This document shows positions 51,304 to 60,275 of a stretch of 64,000 nucleotides of DNA, one piece after another. Each line of letters begins with the position of its first letter. Positions within the stretch are counted from its first letter, which is position 1. The stretch is from Mycobacterium sp. AZCC_0083 (GTDB lineage Bacteria > Actinomycetota > Actinomycetes > Mycobacteriales > Mycobacteriaceae): assembly GCF_014202335.1 (NCBI RefSeq), contig NZ_JACHGP010000003.1, forward strand, positions 124,001 to 188,000, read 5' to 3'. The translations under genes were made by a program, and so were the position numbers. The notes below the pieces were generated by a model, which saw nothing but the letters and a program-made list of their open reading frames with translations, was not told the origin of the DNA and searched no databases.

Positions 51304-52427
51304 TGCATGACTCGGACGCCGAGTCGGTAAGTCCACTCATACGACGCGCCGCGGCATGGTCATGGCGATTGCTGGTGATCCTCGCCGCGGCCGTCGTCGT
51401 GTTCGAGGTGATGGTCCGGTTCGGGCTCGTCGTCGTTCCGGTAGCGCTGGCCCTGATGCTGGCGGCAATGCTGTTGCCTGCGGTCGACTTCCTGGACCGG
51501 TACGGCGCGGCCCGCGGCGGTGCCGTGGCCTTCGTGGTGATCCTCGGCCTCACGGCCTTCGTTGGCATTCTGGCGTTCGTCATCAGCCAGTTCGTCGATG
51601 GCCTGCCGGGCCTGGTCGAACAAGTGACGAACAGCATTGACACCCTTCGCAACTGGCTGATCGACGGCCCGATCCACCTCAGTCGCGACCAGATCAATCA
51701 CGCAGGCGACTCGGTCATCAAATCGCTCAACGAGCACCAGACGCAATTGACCAGCGGCGCCGTCTCGACGGCAGGTACCGTCGCCGAACTCGTCACCGGC
51801 GGGTTGCTCACGTTCTTCACGGTCGTCTTCTTCCTCCTCGGCGGCCGCAACATCTGGCAGTTCGTCACCCGCGCCGTACCCACCGACGCGCGGGAGCGGG
51901 TTCGCGACGCCGGCGCGGCAGGCTTTCACTCCCTGGCGGGATACGCGCGCGCCACCTTCCTGGTGGCCCTCGTCGATGCACTCGGCATCGGAATCGGCTT
52001 GGGCATCATGGGAATTCCGTTGGCGCTGCCGCTCGCCTCCCTGGTGTTCCTCGGCGCCTTCGTCCCCGTGGTGGGCGCCGTGATCGCCGGATTCCTTGCC
52101 GTCATCGTGGCGCTTCTTGCCAAGGGCCTCATCTTCGCGGCCATCACGCTCGGGCTCATCGTCGCGGTGATGCAGTTGGAGGCCCACGTGCTGCAGCCGC
52201 TAGTGATGGGACGGGCGGTGTCCATCCACCCCCTCGCCGTGGTGCTGGGCATCACCGCGGGCAGCGTGCTGGCCGGCATCGTCGGCGCGCTGTTGGCAGT
52301 ACCGATCATCGCGTTCTTCAATAGCTTCGTCCGCGTACTGGTCGCGTCGGACCCGGCCGCCCGCGGCGAAGCGCTCAAGGAAGAAGACGGCCCGCTGCTC
52401 GACGCAGACGTCGACGAGAAGACCTGA
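51303..52427 (+). CDS. AI-2E family (UPF0118) transporter
   Basis: A 374-residue membrane protein with about eight hydrophobic segments. Signatures: [20 protein letters not shown] near residue 45, [45 protein letters not shown] and [19 protein letters not shown]. Members export small molecules or exchange sodium/protons; the M. tuberculosis paralogs are uncharacterised. GTG 51303 overlaps the stop of the preceding small gene by one base. Confidence 0.87.
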   Translation: MHDSDAESVSPLIRRAAAWSWRLLVILAAAVVVFEVMVRFGLVVVPVALALMLAAMLLPAVDFLDRYGAARGGAVAFVVILGLTAFVGILAFVISQFVDGLPGLVEQVTNSIDTLRNWLIDGPIHLSRDQINHAGDSVIKSLNEHQTQLTSGAVSTAGTVAELVTGGLLTFFTVVFFLLGGRNIWQFVTRAVPTDARERVRDAGAAGFHSLAGYARATFLVALVDALGIGIGLGIMGIPLALPLASLVFLGAFVPVVGAVIAGFLAVIVALLAKGLIFAAITLGLIVAVMQLEAHVLQPLVMGRAVSIHPLAVVLGITAGSVLAGIVGALLAVPIIAFFNSFVRVLVASDPAARGEALKEEDGPLLDADVDEKT

Positions 52428-52446
52428 CGGTCGACCAGCCCCATGA

Positions 52447-52504
52447 GAGCGCGCAAAGTGCTGTCGCCGCACGGCGTGTCGGCATACAGACACGCGCGCT
52501 CGCG
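52447..52504. repeat. Intergenic palindromic repeat, copy C
   Basis: Arms GAGCGCGC (52447-52454) and GCGCGCTC (52494-52501). CAAAGTGCTG follows the left arm; GGCGTGTCGGCATACAGACA lies inside. It sits between the convergent ends of the transporter and TetR genes, a typical terminator position. Confidence 0.7.
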
Positions 52505-52511
52505 GAAGGAG

Positions 52512-53099
52512 CTAGCCCGCGACGAGCGCGAGGGCCTGCTCGCCCGCGGCTTCGATCTGGGCCGGTTCGGTGCCGCCCTTGCGCAATGCCTCGAACCCCC
52601 GCATCAGACCGAGCAACGTGGTCGCGAGCGCCTCGGGATCTGCGTCGGTGCGGACGGTCCCATCCCGCTGAGCCTCCGCGATGCACTCGACGAGATACCC
52701 GTGCCACCGGATCAGTGACTCGCCGACCACGCGATCGACGTCGGCGTCCGCCGCGCCGAGCTCGGCCGAGCTCTTGGCGATCATGCACCCCCGGCGCTCG
52801 GAGTCGGCCGCGATGTCGGCGACGGTCGCGCGGACGTGTCCGGCGAGGCGGTCGTACGCCGAGACGCCTGGCTGTCGCAGCTGTGCCTCTATCCGATCCA
52901 TCGCATCGACGCAGTACCCGTCGAGTGCGCGCACGAACAGCGTGTGCTTGTCACCGAAGGCGCCGTAGAGGCTGCCCTTGCCGAGCCCGGTGGCTGTAGT
53001 GAGGTCGTCGACGGACGTCGCGGCGTAGCCGCCACCCCAGAACCGATCGCGGGCAGCCGCCACCACGGTGTCTTCGTCGAAGTTGCGCGGGCGCGGCAC
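52512..53099 (-). CDS. TetR/AcrR-family regulator
   Basis: A 195-residue regulator. HTH at about residues 25-55 (YAATSVDDLTTATGLGKGSLYGAFGDKHTLF). C-terminal domain of the TetR_C_33/NemR-like kind, with Cys in SERRGCMIAKSSAEL. Divergent from an F420-type oxidoreductase with an inverted repeat between them, so local control of that gene is likely. Confidence 0.9.
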   Translation of the reverse strand: MPRPRNFDEDTVVAAARDRFWGGGYAATSVDDLTTATGLGKGSLYGAFGDKHTLFVRALDGYCVDAMDRIEAQLRQPGVSAYDRLAGHVRATVADIAADSERRGCMIAKSSAELGAADADVDRVVGESLIRWHGYLVECIAEAQRDGTVRTDADPEALATTLLGLMRGFEALRKGGTEPAQIEAAGEQALALVAG

Positions 53100-53117
53100 G
53101 AAGTGAGTCTACGCCGT

Positions 53118-53137
53118 TCTGGAATAAACAGTCCAGA
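53118..53137. promoter_or_regulatory. Possible TetR operator in the divergent promoter
   Basis: Inverted repeat TCTGGA ... TCCAGA with an 8-base spacer, between the TetR gene (start 53099) and the F420-type gene (start 53186). One copy only, so support is weaker than for the other operators. Confidence 0.45.
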
Positions 53138-53185
53138 TGCTGACTTGTCCCCCGTGATGGCCATCCACCCACCAAGGAGATCTCC

Positions 53186-53998
53186 ATGACTCGACCCGTC
53201 CGCGTCGGCATTCAACTGTGGCCCGGCGGAGCGCCCGACTACCAGAGTTGGCGCGCGGCCGTCATCCACGCCGAGGAACTCGGTGCGGACGTCATCTTCG
53301 GCTACGACCACTTTCATGCGCCTGCGATGGAGGGCATCGTCGACGGCAAGCCGCTGCTGTCCGAGGTTCAGCCCGACGTCGTCAACTTCGAGGGCTGGAC
53401 CGCGCTCGCGTCATGGGCCGAGATCACCACGCGGGCCGAGATCGGCCTGCTCGTCACCGGCGTCGGATTCCGCAACCCCGACCTGCTCGCCGACATGGCG
53501 CGCACCGTCGACCACATCAGTGGCGGTCGCGTCATCCTGGGCCTCGGCGCCGGCTGGTACGAAAAGGACTACACCACCTACGGATACGACTTCGGCACGT
53601 TCACGACCCGGTTCGACCTGTTCGACGCCGGTCTCGAGCGCATCGAGCACCGCCTGCAGAACTTGAATCCACTCCCGCTGCACGACATCCCGATCCTGAT
53701 CGGGGGCTCCGGGCCCAAGCGATCACTGCCCGCGGTGGCCAAGCACGCCGACATCTGGCACGCCTTCCTGCCGGTCGACCAGTTCATCGTGGCGAGCAAG
53801 CTCGTCGGCGAGCTCGCAACGGCCAACGGCCGCAACGACTCCGACATCGAGCGTTCGTCGGTGTGGGAGAACGCGAAGGACGGCGACGCCTACCGGGACG
53901 CCGGTGTCACCCTGTTCACCAACGAGATCCATCCGACCGCGGAGGGCTACGACTTCAGTATCCTCGAGAAGATGATCGCGTGGCGGGACAGTCAGTGA
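53186..53998 (+). CDS. LLM-class F420-dependent oxidoreductase
   Basis: A 270-residue luciferase-like protein, short for the family. Seen: VGIQLWPGGAPDYQSWR, GYDHFHAPA, GLLVTGVGFRNPDLLADMA, VILGLGAGWYEKDYTTYGYDF and IPILIGGSGPKRSLPAVAKH. ATG 53186 has CCAAGGAGA upstream. Divergent from the TetR regulator. Substrate unknown. Confidence 0.88.
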   Translation: MTRPVRVGIQLWPGGAPDYQSWRAAVIHAEELGADVIFGYDHFHAPAMEGIVDGKPLLSEVQPDVVNFEGWTALASWAEITTRAEIGLLVTGVGFRNPDLLADMARTVDHISGGRVILGLGAGWYEKDYTTYGYDFGTFTTRFDLFDAGLERIEHRLQNLNPLPLHDIPILIGGSGPKRSLPAVAKHADIWHAFLPVDQFIVASKLVGELATANGRNDSDIERSSVWENAKDGDAYRDAGVTLFTNEIHPTAEGYDFSILEKMIAWRDSQ

Positions 53999-54069
53999 GT
54001 CGCGAAGACGATCGGAGTGAGGATCGCAGCGAGGAACGAGCGAGGACCGGAGCGAGCGGGAGTCGAGCA

Positions 54070-54576
54070 ATGAGCACAGAGGTCGAGTCGACGGTCGAGG
54101 TCCGTCGCTTCACCATCACCAGCACGCGGCCGTACGACGACGTCGTCGCGGCGGTGTACGCAGGCCTTGGCCGGGTGCCGGACTTCGGCGAGGCCGTCCG
54201 GAGCTGGTATTCGGCACGCGACCGCGACGAGTTCGACGCATCGGTCGAACCCATGGCCGGGAGCAGCGGGCTCCTCGAGTTCATGAGCCTCGACCTCGGC
54301 GCGGTCCTGGCGATCCGCGACCCCGACCGCAGCGGTCGACTGCTGCGGATCATCGCGGGCAACCCGGTCACGATGAGCAAGATGACCGCCACCGTGCGCG
54401 ACGCAGGTTCTTACGCCCCCGTGACGATCCTGATCGCCGAACGGCCCGACGGCGTGACGGTGTCCTACGACCGGGTGGCCAGCGCGATCGCCCCGTACGC
54501 AGGCAGCGAGGCGTCGGCGGTCGCCGAAGCACTCGACGACGCGGTGCTGACACTGCTCCGCAACGCCGCTGGGTGA
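54070..54576 (+). CDS. DUF302-family protein
   Basis: A 168-residue protein with the DUF302 core: FTITSTRPYDDVVAAVYAGLG, MSLDLGAVLAIRDPDRSGRLLRIIAGNP and ILIAERPDGVTVSYDRVAS. The 70 bp before it are rich in GAGCGAG-type words and can be read through in frame, but ATG 54070 begins the conserved protein. Probably a small ligand- or heme-binding fold; function unknown. Confidence 0.83.
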   Translation: MSTEVESTVEVRRFTITSTRPYDDVVAAVYAGLGRVPDFGEAVRSWYSARDRDEFDASVEPMAGSSGLLEFMSLDLGAVLAIRDPDRSGRLLRIIAGNPVTMSKMTATVRDAGSYAPVTILIAERPDGVTVSYDRVASAIAPYAGSEASAVAEALDDAVLTLLRNAAG

Positions 54577-54604
54577 TGAGCTCGACGCAATAGTGTGGAT
54601 AGGC

Positions 54605-55972
54605 GTGACGTCCACCGGCCGCCGCTACGCCCGCGAGATCGTCGCCGTCGCACTGGCGGCCGTACTGGTGGTCGCGGCGTTCGTGGTGCCGCACCTGCAC
54701 CTCGGCATCGTGACGCCGCTGATCAACAGCACCGCCCAACAGATCCGCGACTTCGCCCAGACCGCGCCGATATTCGGCTGGTGGAATGCCCATGTCGGAT
54801 GGGGCACGGTTCCGGCGATCGTCATCGGCGTCGCCGCCGTGCTGGTCGGCCAGTCCGTAGCGCAGCGCCTGCCGTGGCGGGTCTTGCCGTGGGTGACGTG
54901 GGCGACGGCGTGCGGGTGGGCGTTCTCGCTGGCGATGATCGACGGCTGGCAGCGCGGTTTCGCGGGCCGGCTGACGGCGCGCCACGAGTACCTGCGGCAG
55001 GTACCGACCGTCACCGACATCCCCGAAGCCCTCCGGACGTTCGCGAGCAGGATCCTCGACTTCCAACCCAATTCGTGGATCACCCACGTCTCGGGCCACC
55101 CACCGGGCGCCCTGCTGACGTTCGTCTGGCTGGACCGCATCGGGCTCGGCGGCGGGGCCTGGGCGGCGCTGCTGGTCCTGCTGGTGGGCTCCAGCGCCGC
55201 GGCGGCCATCGTCGTCGCGGTGCGGGCGCTGGCCGACGAGGCGACGGCGCGACTGGCCGCCCCGTTCGTTGCGGTCGCGCCGACCGCCATCTGGATCGCG
55301 GTGTCGGCCGACGGCTACTTCGCGGGCGTCGCGGCATGGGGCATCGCGCTGCTTGCGGTGGCGGTGCGCGGCACGACGCGCCTCTCACTGCTGGCGGGCG
55401 CCGGTGCCGGCCTTGCGCTGGGCTGGGCGATCTTCCTCAACTACGGGCTTGGCCTCATCGCGCTTCCCGCCGTCGCGGTCCTGATCGCCGCCAAGGACCT
55501 CCGCTCGGCTCTACGGGCGCTGATCCCCGCCGTACTCGTTGCGCTCGCCGTGGTCGCGGTGTTCGCCGCCGCCGGATTCTGGTGGTTCGACGGCTACACC
55601 CTTGTACAGCAACGCTATTGGCAGGGCATCGCGCTCAACCGCCCGTTCCAGTACTGGTCGTGGGCGAACCTGGCTTCGGTGGTGTGCGCCATCGGTCTTG
55701 GCAGCGTGGCCGGCGTCGCACGGGCCTTCGACCTTGCGGCGATCAAGCGCCGCTCAGGGCTGCACCTGGTGGTGCTGGCCGCACTGCTGGCGATCCTCTG
55801 CGCGGACATGTCCATGCTGAGCAAGGCCGAGACCGAACGGATCTGGCTGCCGTTCATGATCTGGCTGACCGCCGCACCGGCACTGCTGCCGCCGCGGTCA
55901 CACCGGTGGTGGCTGGCCCTCAACGTCGTCGGCGCCCTCGCGCTCAACAGCTTCATCCTGACGAACTGGTAG
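54605..55972 (+). CDS. Polytopic membrane protein, glycosyltransferase-C-like (Rv0541c-like)
   Basis: About 455 residues with 11-12 transmembrane segments. An extracytoplasmic loop after the first helix holds HLGIVTPLINSTAQQIRDFA, and later THVSGHPPGALLTFVWLD, GWAIFLNYGLGL and AETERIWLPFMIWL. The layout (long loop 1, late ERIW region) resembles GT-C glycosyltransferases, and glycosyltransferase genes follow, but no catalytic acid can be assigned with confidence. GTG 54605 or GTG 54593 may be the start. Its last 75 bp overlap the convergent membrane-protein gene. Confidence 0.82.
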   Translation: MTSTGRRYAREIVAVALAAVLVVAAFVVPHLHLGIVTPLINSTAQQIRDFAQTAPIFGWWNAHVGWGTVPAIVIGVAAVLVGQSVAQRLPWRVLPWVTWATACGWAFSLAMIDGWQRGFAGRLTARHEYLRQVPTVTDIPEALRTFASRILDFQPNSWITHVSGHPPGALLTFVWLDRIGLGGGAWAALLVLLVGSSAAAAIVVAVRALADEATARLAAPFVAVAPTAIWIAVSADGYFAGVAAWGIALLAVAVRGTTRLSLLAGAGAGLALGWAIFLNYGLGLIALPAVAVLIAAKDLRSALRALIPAVLVALAVVAVFAAAGFWWFDGYTLVQQRYWQGIALNRPFQYWSWANLASVVCAIGLGSVAGVARAFDLAAIKRRSGLHLVVLAALLAILCADMSMLSKAETERIWLPFMIWLTAAPALLPPRSHRWWLALNVVGALALNSFILTNW

Positions 55973-56431
55973 CCGCCGAGCGATCAGGTAGTAGATCGGC
56001 ACGCACGCCCACACGACCGCGATCGAAACCCACAATCCCAGTGGGTAATCGCGGTCGAGCACCGTCATGTTGTCGGGCCGCAGACCCGGCTTGGCGAACA
56101 CCGGGATGGCGAGCAACCCCAGCACCACGGTGCACAGCCCCGCCACCGTCACCGGTTTCCACCAACGCCCGCGGATGAGACGCCGGCCCGTGAACCCAAG
56201 GACGACGCACAACGGTGCGAACACGAAGTCGTGCACCGCCAGCCCGACACCGGCCCACACCGCGATGCGCACGATGATCACGACGGGAAACTCCCACAGC
56301 AGCCAGGCGCCGTACAGGCCTGCCGCGAGTCCTGTCACCAATAGCAGGATCCTGACGACCATCAGCCCGTGTCCGGACTGCAGGAACGGCGTCGCGTCGC
56401 CGCCATCGTCCTCGTCGTGCGCGGCGGTCAT
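55898..56431 (-). CDS. Four-helix membrane protein of the molybdoenzyme operon
   Basis: A 177-residue protein with four hydrophobic segments (near 25, 50, 85 and 130), separated by basic loops, and a charged tail. ATG 56431 overlaps the molybdoenzyme stop (ATGA). Its coupling to that gene suggests a membrane accessory role, but no family is recognised. It overlaps the end of the Rv0541c-like gene by 75 bp on the opposite strand. Confidence 0.75.
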   Translation of the reverse strand: MTAAHDEDDGGDATPFLQSGHGLMVVRILLLVTGLAAGLYGAWLLWEFPVVIIVRIAVWAGVGLAVHDFVFAPLCVVLGFTGRRLIRGRWWKPVTVAGLCTVVLGLLAIPVFAKPGLRPDNMTVLDRDYPLGLWVSIAVVWACVPIYYLIARRLPVRQDEAVEREGADDVEGQPPPV

Positions 56432-57537
56432 GCCGGCACCACCTCGATCCGTGCCAGCCACTTCGTTTGCAACACACCGGGTCTCGACGGTGCGATGAGG
56501 CGGCACGGGTACCCGTGGTCCAGGTCGAGCACTTCGCCGTTGAGCTTCAGAGCGATCAGGGTCTGCGAATCGCGGGCGTGCCGGGCGGGCAGCACGGTGC
56601 GCGAGTACGGACCCGGCGGTTCCAGCGAGATCATCCGCACGTCCGAGTCTGGCGATGCGCCGACGGCGGCGACGAGGTCGGCGAGAAGCACGCCGGTCCA
56701 CTCGGCGTTGGCGCTCCATCCCTCAACGCACGCGATGGGCAGTTGGTGGGTCACTTGCGGCATGGCCGCGAGGTCGGCGATGGTGAACGCACGCGTCGTC
56801 GACCCGTGGGTGACGGTGAGCCGGTAGTCCGGGGATTTCGCCCTGCGGATCACGCCTGCCGCGATCGCCGATCGGTTCACCGGAACTCCTTGCGGCCCTT
56901 CACCGGAACGCGGCGCCAGCACCGAGAGTTTGCGCAGCCAGGGAACCGTCTGCCCGGCGGTGACGACCGTTGCCAGCGCGACCGCAAGGCCCGTGCCGAC
57001 GAGTACCGAGCGCCGACTCGGACCGACGGATCCTCCTGCGGCTGCGTCGTCGAGCGGTTCGCCGAGCGCACGCCGGATCACCGGCAGCTTCACCCCGATG
57101 TGCACGACGACCGCCCCGAACGCAACCCAGGCCATCGCGTAATGGGCAGTGGTGAAGAAGAATTGGAATACGTACCACTGCGCCGTGTTGAGCAGCCCGG
57201 TGCTGAGTTGGAAGAGCATCGACGCGACGAGCACCAGGATCGAGAGCCGCTCGAGTTGCCGGACCGGGCCGCCGAGGATCGGCCGTTCGAACAGCTTGGG
57301 CCACACCGACCACAGCTTGACGACCAGCAGCGGTATGGCCGCGATCCCGGAGATCACGTGCAGTCCCTGGGTCAGCCGGTACAGCCAGACCGGGCGGGTG
57401 GGCCAGAAGAACCACGGCTGCGGATGCTGAATGAAGTGGCTGATCAGGCCGGTCAGGAAGCACACGGCGACGGCGACGCCGAGGGCAAGACCCACCCGCG
57501 CCGTGACCGCCGTGCCGCGCAGCGATGAGGTCTTCAT
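56428..57537 (-). CDS. Membrane-anchored molybdopterin oxidoreductase (sulfite-oxidase/YedY-like)
   Basis: A 369-residue fusion. The N-terminal 165 residues hold four membrane helices of cytochrome-b561 style with spaced His (SHFIQHPQ, GLHVISG, TTAHYAMAW, VVHIGV). A short linker with SRRSVLVGTG follows, then an oxidoreductase molybdopterin domain with the Mo-ligand Cys in PIACVEGWSANAEWTG. It would act on the outer face and pass electrons to heme/quinone. It lies in a tight operon after a methyltransferase. Substrate unknown. Confidence 0.87.
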   Translation of the reverse strand: MKTSSLRGTAVTARVGLALGVAVAVCFLTGLISHFIQHPQPWFFWPTRPVWLYRLTQGLHVISGIAAIPLLVVKLWSVWPKLFERPILGGPVRQLERLSILVLVASMLFQLSTGLLNTAQWYVFQFFFTTAHYAMAWVAFGAVVVHIGVKLPVIRRALGEPLDDAAAGGSVGPSRRSVLVGTGLAVALATVVTAGQTVPWLRKLSVLAPRSGEGPQGVPVNRSAIAAGVIRRAKSPDYRLTVTHGSTTRAFTIADLAAMPQVTHQLPIACVEGWSANAEWTGVLLADLVAAVGASPDSDVRMISLEPPGPYSRTVLPARHARDSQTLIALKLNGEVLDLDHGYPCRLIAPSRPGVLQTKWLARIEVVPA

Positions 57538-58163
57538 ACCACGGCCAGGGTTGCTAGTGCCCGGTCCCCAATCATGCGCATGGTCGTGATGGTCAGTCCG
57601 ACGTCACCGGCCAGCTGGCGGGCACCGTCGATGCCGACCGATGCCCACCGGAACCACGGCCCGATCGTCTGCGCCGACTCCAGCCGCACCCACCGCTCCT
57701 GCACACCCGTCGTGGCACAGTCGAATTCGATGATGCATTGGCCGCCGCGGCACAACAGCTCGGCCGCTCGGAGCAGCACGCGCCACGGATCACCTCCGAT
57801 CCCTACGTTCCCGTCGGCGAGCAGCACCGTGGACCATCGGCCTGCACCAGGCAACGGACCGAAGAAGTCGCGTCGCAACGCAGGCGCCCCGCTGCGCCTG
57901 GCGAGATCCACCGCGGTGGCCGACTGGTCGATGCCGAGTGCTGGCACCCCCCGCGCAACCAGGTTGGCGACCAGACGTCCAGGGCCACATCCGAGATCGA
58001 TGGTGGGACCGTCGCACAGCCCGACCAGCGTCTGCTCGAAGGCGTGCTCGGATCGCAGTCGCCCGAGCCAGCTGTGCACCGGGAGGCCGTGCACGCTGCC
58101 GTCCTGGTGGCGGATCCAACATCGCTCGCCGGTCAGCGCCCGGTCGTAGAGATTTCCCAGCAC
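57534..58163 (-). CDS. Class I SAM-dependent methyltransferase
   Basis: A 209-residue methyltransferase. SAM loop TIDLGCGPGRLVANL near residue 55, LGIDQSATAVDLAR, VLLADGNVGIGGDPWRVLLRAAELL and GGQCIIEFD. GTG 58163 starts just after the preceding gene's stop; it overlaps the molybdoenzyme start (ATGA) at its end. In this operon it could modify a glycolipid or small molecule; no target is evident. Confidence 0.87.
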   Translation of the reverse strand: MLGNLYDRALTGERCWIRHQDGSVHGLPVHSWLGRLRSEHAFEQTLVGLCDGPTIDLGCGPGRLVANLVARGVPALGIDQSATAVDLARRSGAPALRRDFFGPLPGAGRWSTVLLADGNVGIGGDPWRVLLRAAELLCRGGQCIIEFDCATTGVQERWVRLESAQTIGPWFRWASVGIDGARQLAGDVGLTITTMRMIGDRALATLAVV

Positions 58164-58164
58164 G

Positions 58165-58830
58165 TCATGCTCCTTCGTCCACGGTGAGCTGATGAAATCG
58201 ACTACCGGGCGGGCACGCCCGGCCGACGACGTCGATGTCGTCGATGGTGTCCACGTCGGCCAGCTCGGAAACCAGCCGCACGTCTACCCCCGTGTCGCCG
58301 AGCGCGCGAAGCGTTACAGCGCCGGTGTCCGGTTGCGACATCGGTACCTCACGCAGGCATTCCGCCATCGCCGGATCGGTCACGCCCAGTACCCACCAGC
58401 CGCCGTCGTGCGCCATCCCAAGCACGGCGTCGACACCGCACAGCGTGTTGGCGCACTCGGCCAGAAGATCGGCCGTCACCTGTGGGGTGTCCATGCCGAT
58501 CTGCAGGACCGGCAGTCCGCCCGCGGCGCTCGAAGCGTCGGCGTGGGCGTTGGCCAGCCGGTCGGCGAAACTCGTGCCGCGCTGCCCGATCACCATGAAG
58601 GCGGTCAGCCGACTCTCGATCTCGGCGTTTCGGCTGGCGGCGGCGAGGTCTCCGGTCAGCGCGACGATGCGCGCCGCCACGGGTGCATCCGCGACGGCGT
58701 CCAAGGTGTCCAACAGCGCAGCGGCGGCGAAGTCGGCGGCCGCCGCGTCGCCGACGGTTGCCGCGAGGCGCGTCTTCGCCAGCCCCGGCACGGGAGCCTT
58801 CGCCACCACCAACACCGCCACCGGGATCAC
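58165..58830 (-). CDS. Glycosyltransferase-fold protein, TIGR04282/DUF2064 (Rv0540-like)
   Basis: A 221-residue GT-A-fold protein: VLVVAKAPVPGLAKTRLA at the N-terminus, QRGTSFADRLANAHADA, IGMDTPQVTADLL (with the Asp of the nucleotide site) and AHDGGWWVLGVTDPAM. GTG 58830 overlaps the upstream glycosyltransferase stop (GTGA). Similar proteins accompany family 2 transferases; activity is not established. Confidence 0.86.
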   Translation of the reverse strand: MIPVAVLVVAKAPVPGLAKTRLAATVGDAAAADFAAAALLDTLDAVADAPVAARIVALTGDLAAASRNAEIESRLTAFMVIGQRGTSFADRLANAHADASSAAGGLPVLQIGMDTPQVTADLLAECANTLCGVDAVLGMAHDGGWWVLGVTDPAMAECLREVPMSQPDTGAVTLRALGDTGVDVRLVSELADVDTIDDIDVVGRACPPGSRFHQLTVDEGA

Positions 58831-59486
58831 GAGATCGCCCGCCAGAAGTCCAGTGCCGCAATGAAACTGCCCCGCACGGAACCGCTCACCTTGGACTTGC
58901 CCCCGGTGCGCGGTCCGTACGCGACGTCGAGCTCGACCACCCGCCAATCCGCAGCCGCGGCGCGGACGAGCAGCTCCAGCGGATACCCGGAGCGACGGTC
59001 GGTCACGCCGAGCGCCAGCACGGCGTCACGCCGGGCGACCCGTATGGGCGCGATGTCGTGCACGTCGAGACCGTGGCGGCTGCGCAACCGCCAGCACACC
59101 GCCGCGTTGCCGAGCCGCGCGTGCCACGGCCAGCGCACCCCAGGCGCCGGCCTGCGGCGGCCGACGGCCATGTCGGCGCCGCGATCGAGCTCCGCGACGA
59201 GGCGCGGCAGATCCCGGGGGTCCATCGACCCGTCACCGTCGAGCACCGCCACGACCGGCGTCGACGCCGCCACGATCCCTGCGTGCACCGCGGCGCCGTA
59301 TCCGGGCTGGGTCTCGGCGACGACCTGCGCACCCAACCGCCGGGCCACGTCGGCCGTGCGGTCGGTGCTGTTGTTGTCGACCACCAGGGGCAGGTAGCCC
59401 GCCGGCATGTCGGCCAGCACTCCAGGCAGTGACACGGCCTCGTTCAGACAGGGCAGCACCACCGTGACCCGACAACAACCACTCAC
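58827..59486 (-). CDS. Family 2 glycosyltransferase, polyprenyl-phosphate type (Rv0539-like)
   Basis: A 219-residue GT2. VVLPCLNEAVSLPGVL, VDNNSTDRTADVARRLGA, and the metal-binding VAVLDGDGSMDPRDLP, as in dolichyl-phosphate sugar synthases. No C-terminal membrane helices are present. It is the first gene of a leftward five-gene operon (GT2, TIGR04282 protein, methyltransferase, molybdoenzyme, membrane protein). Confidence 0.88.
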   Translation of the reverse strand: MSGCCRVTVVLPCLNEAVSLPGVLADMPAGYLPLVVDNNSTDRTADVARRLGAQVVAETQPGYGAAVHAGIVAASTPVVAVLDGDGSMDPRDLPRLVAELDRGADMAVGRRRPAPGVRWPWHARLGNAAVCWRLRSRHGLDVHDIAPIRVARRDAVLALGVTDRRSGYPLELLVRAAAADWRVVELDVAYGPRTGGKSKVSGSVRGSFIAALDFWRAIS

Positions 59487-59588
59487 GGGACCGAGATTAA
59501 CCAGATTGGGAGCTCGAAATCATGCAGAAACCTGACCAATCGGTGACATCGGCGCAGGTTGCCGAACTACGACGATAGTGTGGCATCG

Positions 59589-60275
59589 ATGACGTGCGTC
59601 CTGATCGCCGACGACGACACCGTCGTCCGTGACGTGGTGCGCCGATACCTCGAACGCGACGGCCTCGACGTCCTCGTCGCGCGGGACGGCAACGAGGCCC
59701 TTCGGCTGCTGACTACGGAGCGGATCGACGTCGCCGTCCTCGACGTGATGATGCCCGGACGAAACGGGCTGACGCTCTGCCGGATGTTGCGCGAGCGCGG
59801 TGGCTACGCCCTGCCGGTGATCCTGCTGACCGCACTCGGCGAGGAGGGCGACCGGATCGCCGGGCTCGAAGCCGGCGCCGACGACTACCTGACCAAACCG
59901 TTCAGTCCCCGCGAGCTGGCCCTGCGGGTCCGGTCGGTGCTGCGGCGCAATCCGTCGCCGGGGGACGCGCAGATCGTGGTCTCGTGCGACGGGCTGACGG
60001 TGTCGGCGGCCGCGCGTTCGGTGACCGTCAACGGCGGGCCCGTCAGCCTGACGAACCGCGAGTTCGATCTGCTGCTGTTCCTCCTCACCCATCGCGGCGT
60101 CGTGTTCAGCAGAGAGGAACTTCTGAAACAGGTGTGGCAGTGGGACTTCGGCGATCTGTCGACCGTGACCGTGCACGTGAAACGACTGCGGTCCAAGCTC
60201 GGCGACGAGCATCGGGTGGAGACGGTGTGGGGCCGCGGTTACATGTGGAGCGAGACGTCGAATGCCGGCGGATGA
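59589..60275 (+). CDS. OmpR/PhoB-family response regulator
   Basis: A 228-residue regulator. Receiver domain with acidic pair ADDD near residue 9, phospho-Asp in [14 protein letters not shown] near 52, Thr in LLTALGEE and Lys in YLTKPFSP. The C-terminal winged helix has [20 protein letters not shown] and [15 protein letters not shown] 59589 gives the standard N-terminus. It overlaps the sensor kinase gene by 14 bp. Confidence 0.95.
   Translation: MTCVLIADDDTVVRDVVRRYLERDGLDVLVARDGNEALRLLTTERIDVAVLDVMMPGRNGLTLCRMLRERGGYALPVILLTALGEEGDRIAGLEAGADDYLTKPFSPRELALRVRSVLRRNPSPGDAQIVVSCDGLTVSAAARSVTVNGGPVSLTNREFDLLLFLLTHRGVVFSREELLKQVWQWDFGDLSTVTVHVKRLRSKLGDEHRVETVWGRGYMWSETSNAGG

Noticed and set aside
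53999..54069. In-frame fusion of the F420 oxidoreductase region to the DUF302 protein
   Set aside because: The linker is GAGCGAG-type low-complexity sequence, a common mycobacterial intergenic feature, and the F420 gene is in another frame.
59371..59385. Possible sixth GntR operator (TTGTCGACCA)
   Set aside because: It breaks the palindrome and lies inside a glycosyltransferase gene.
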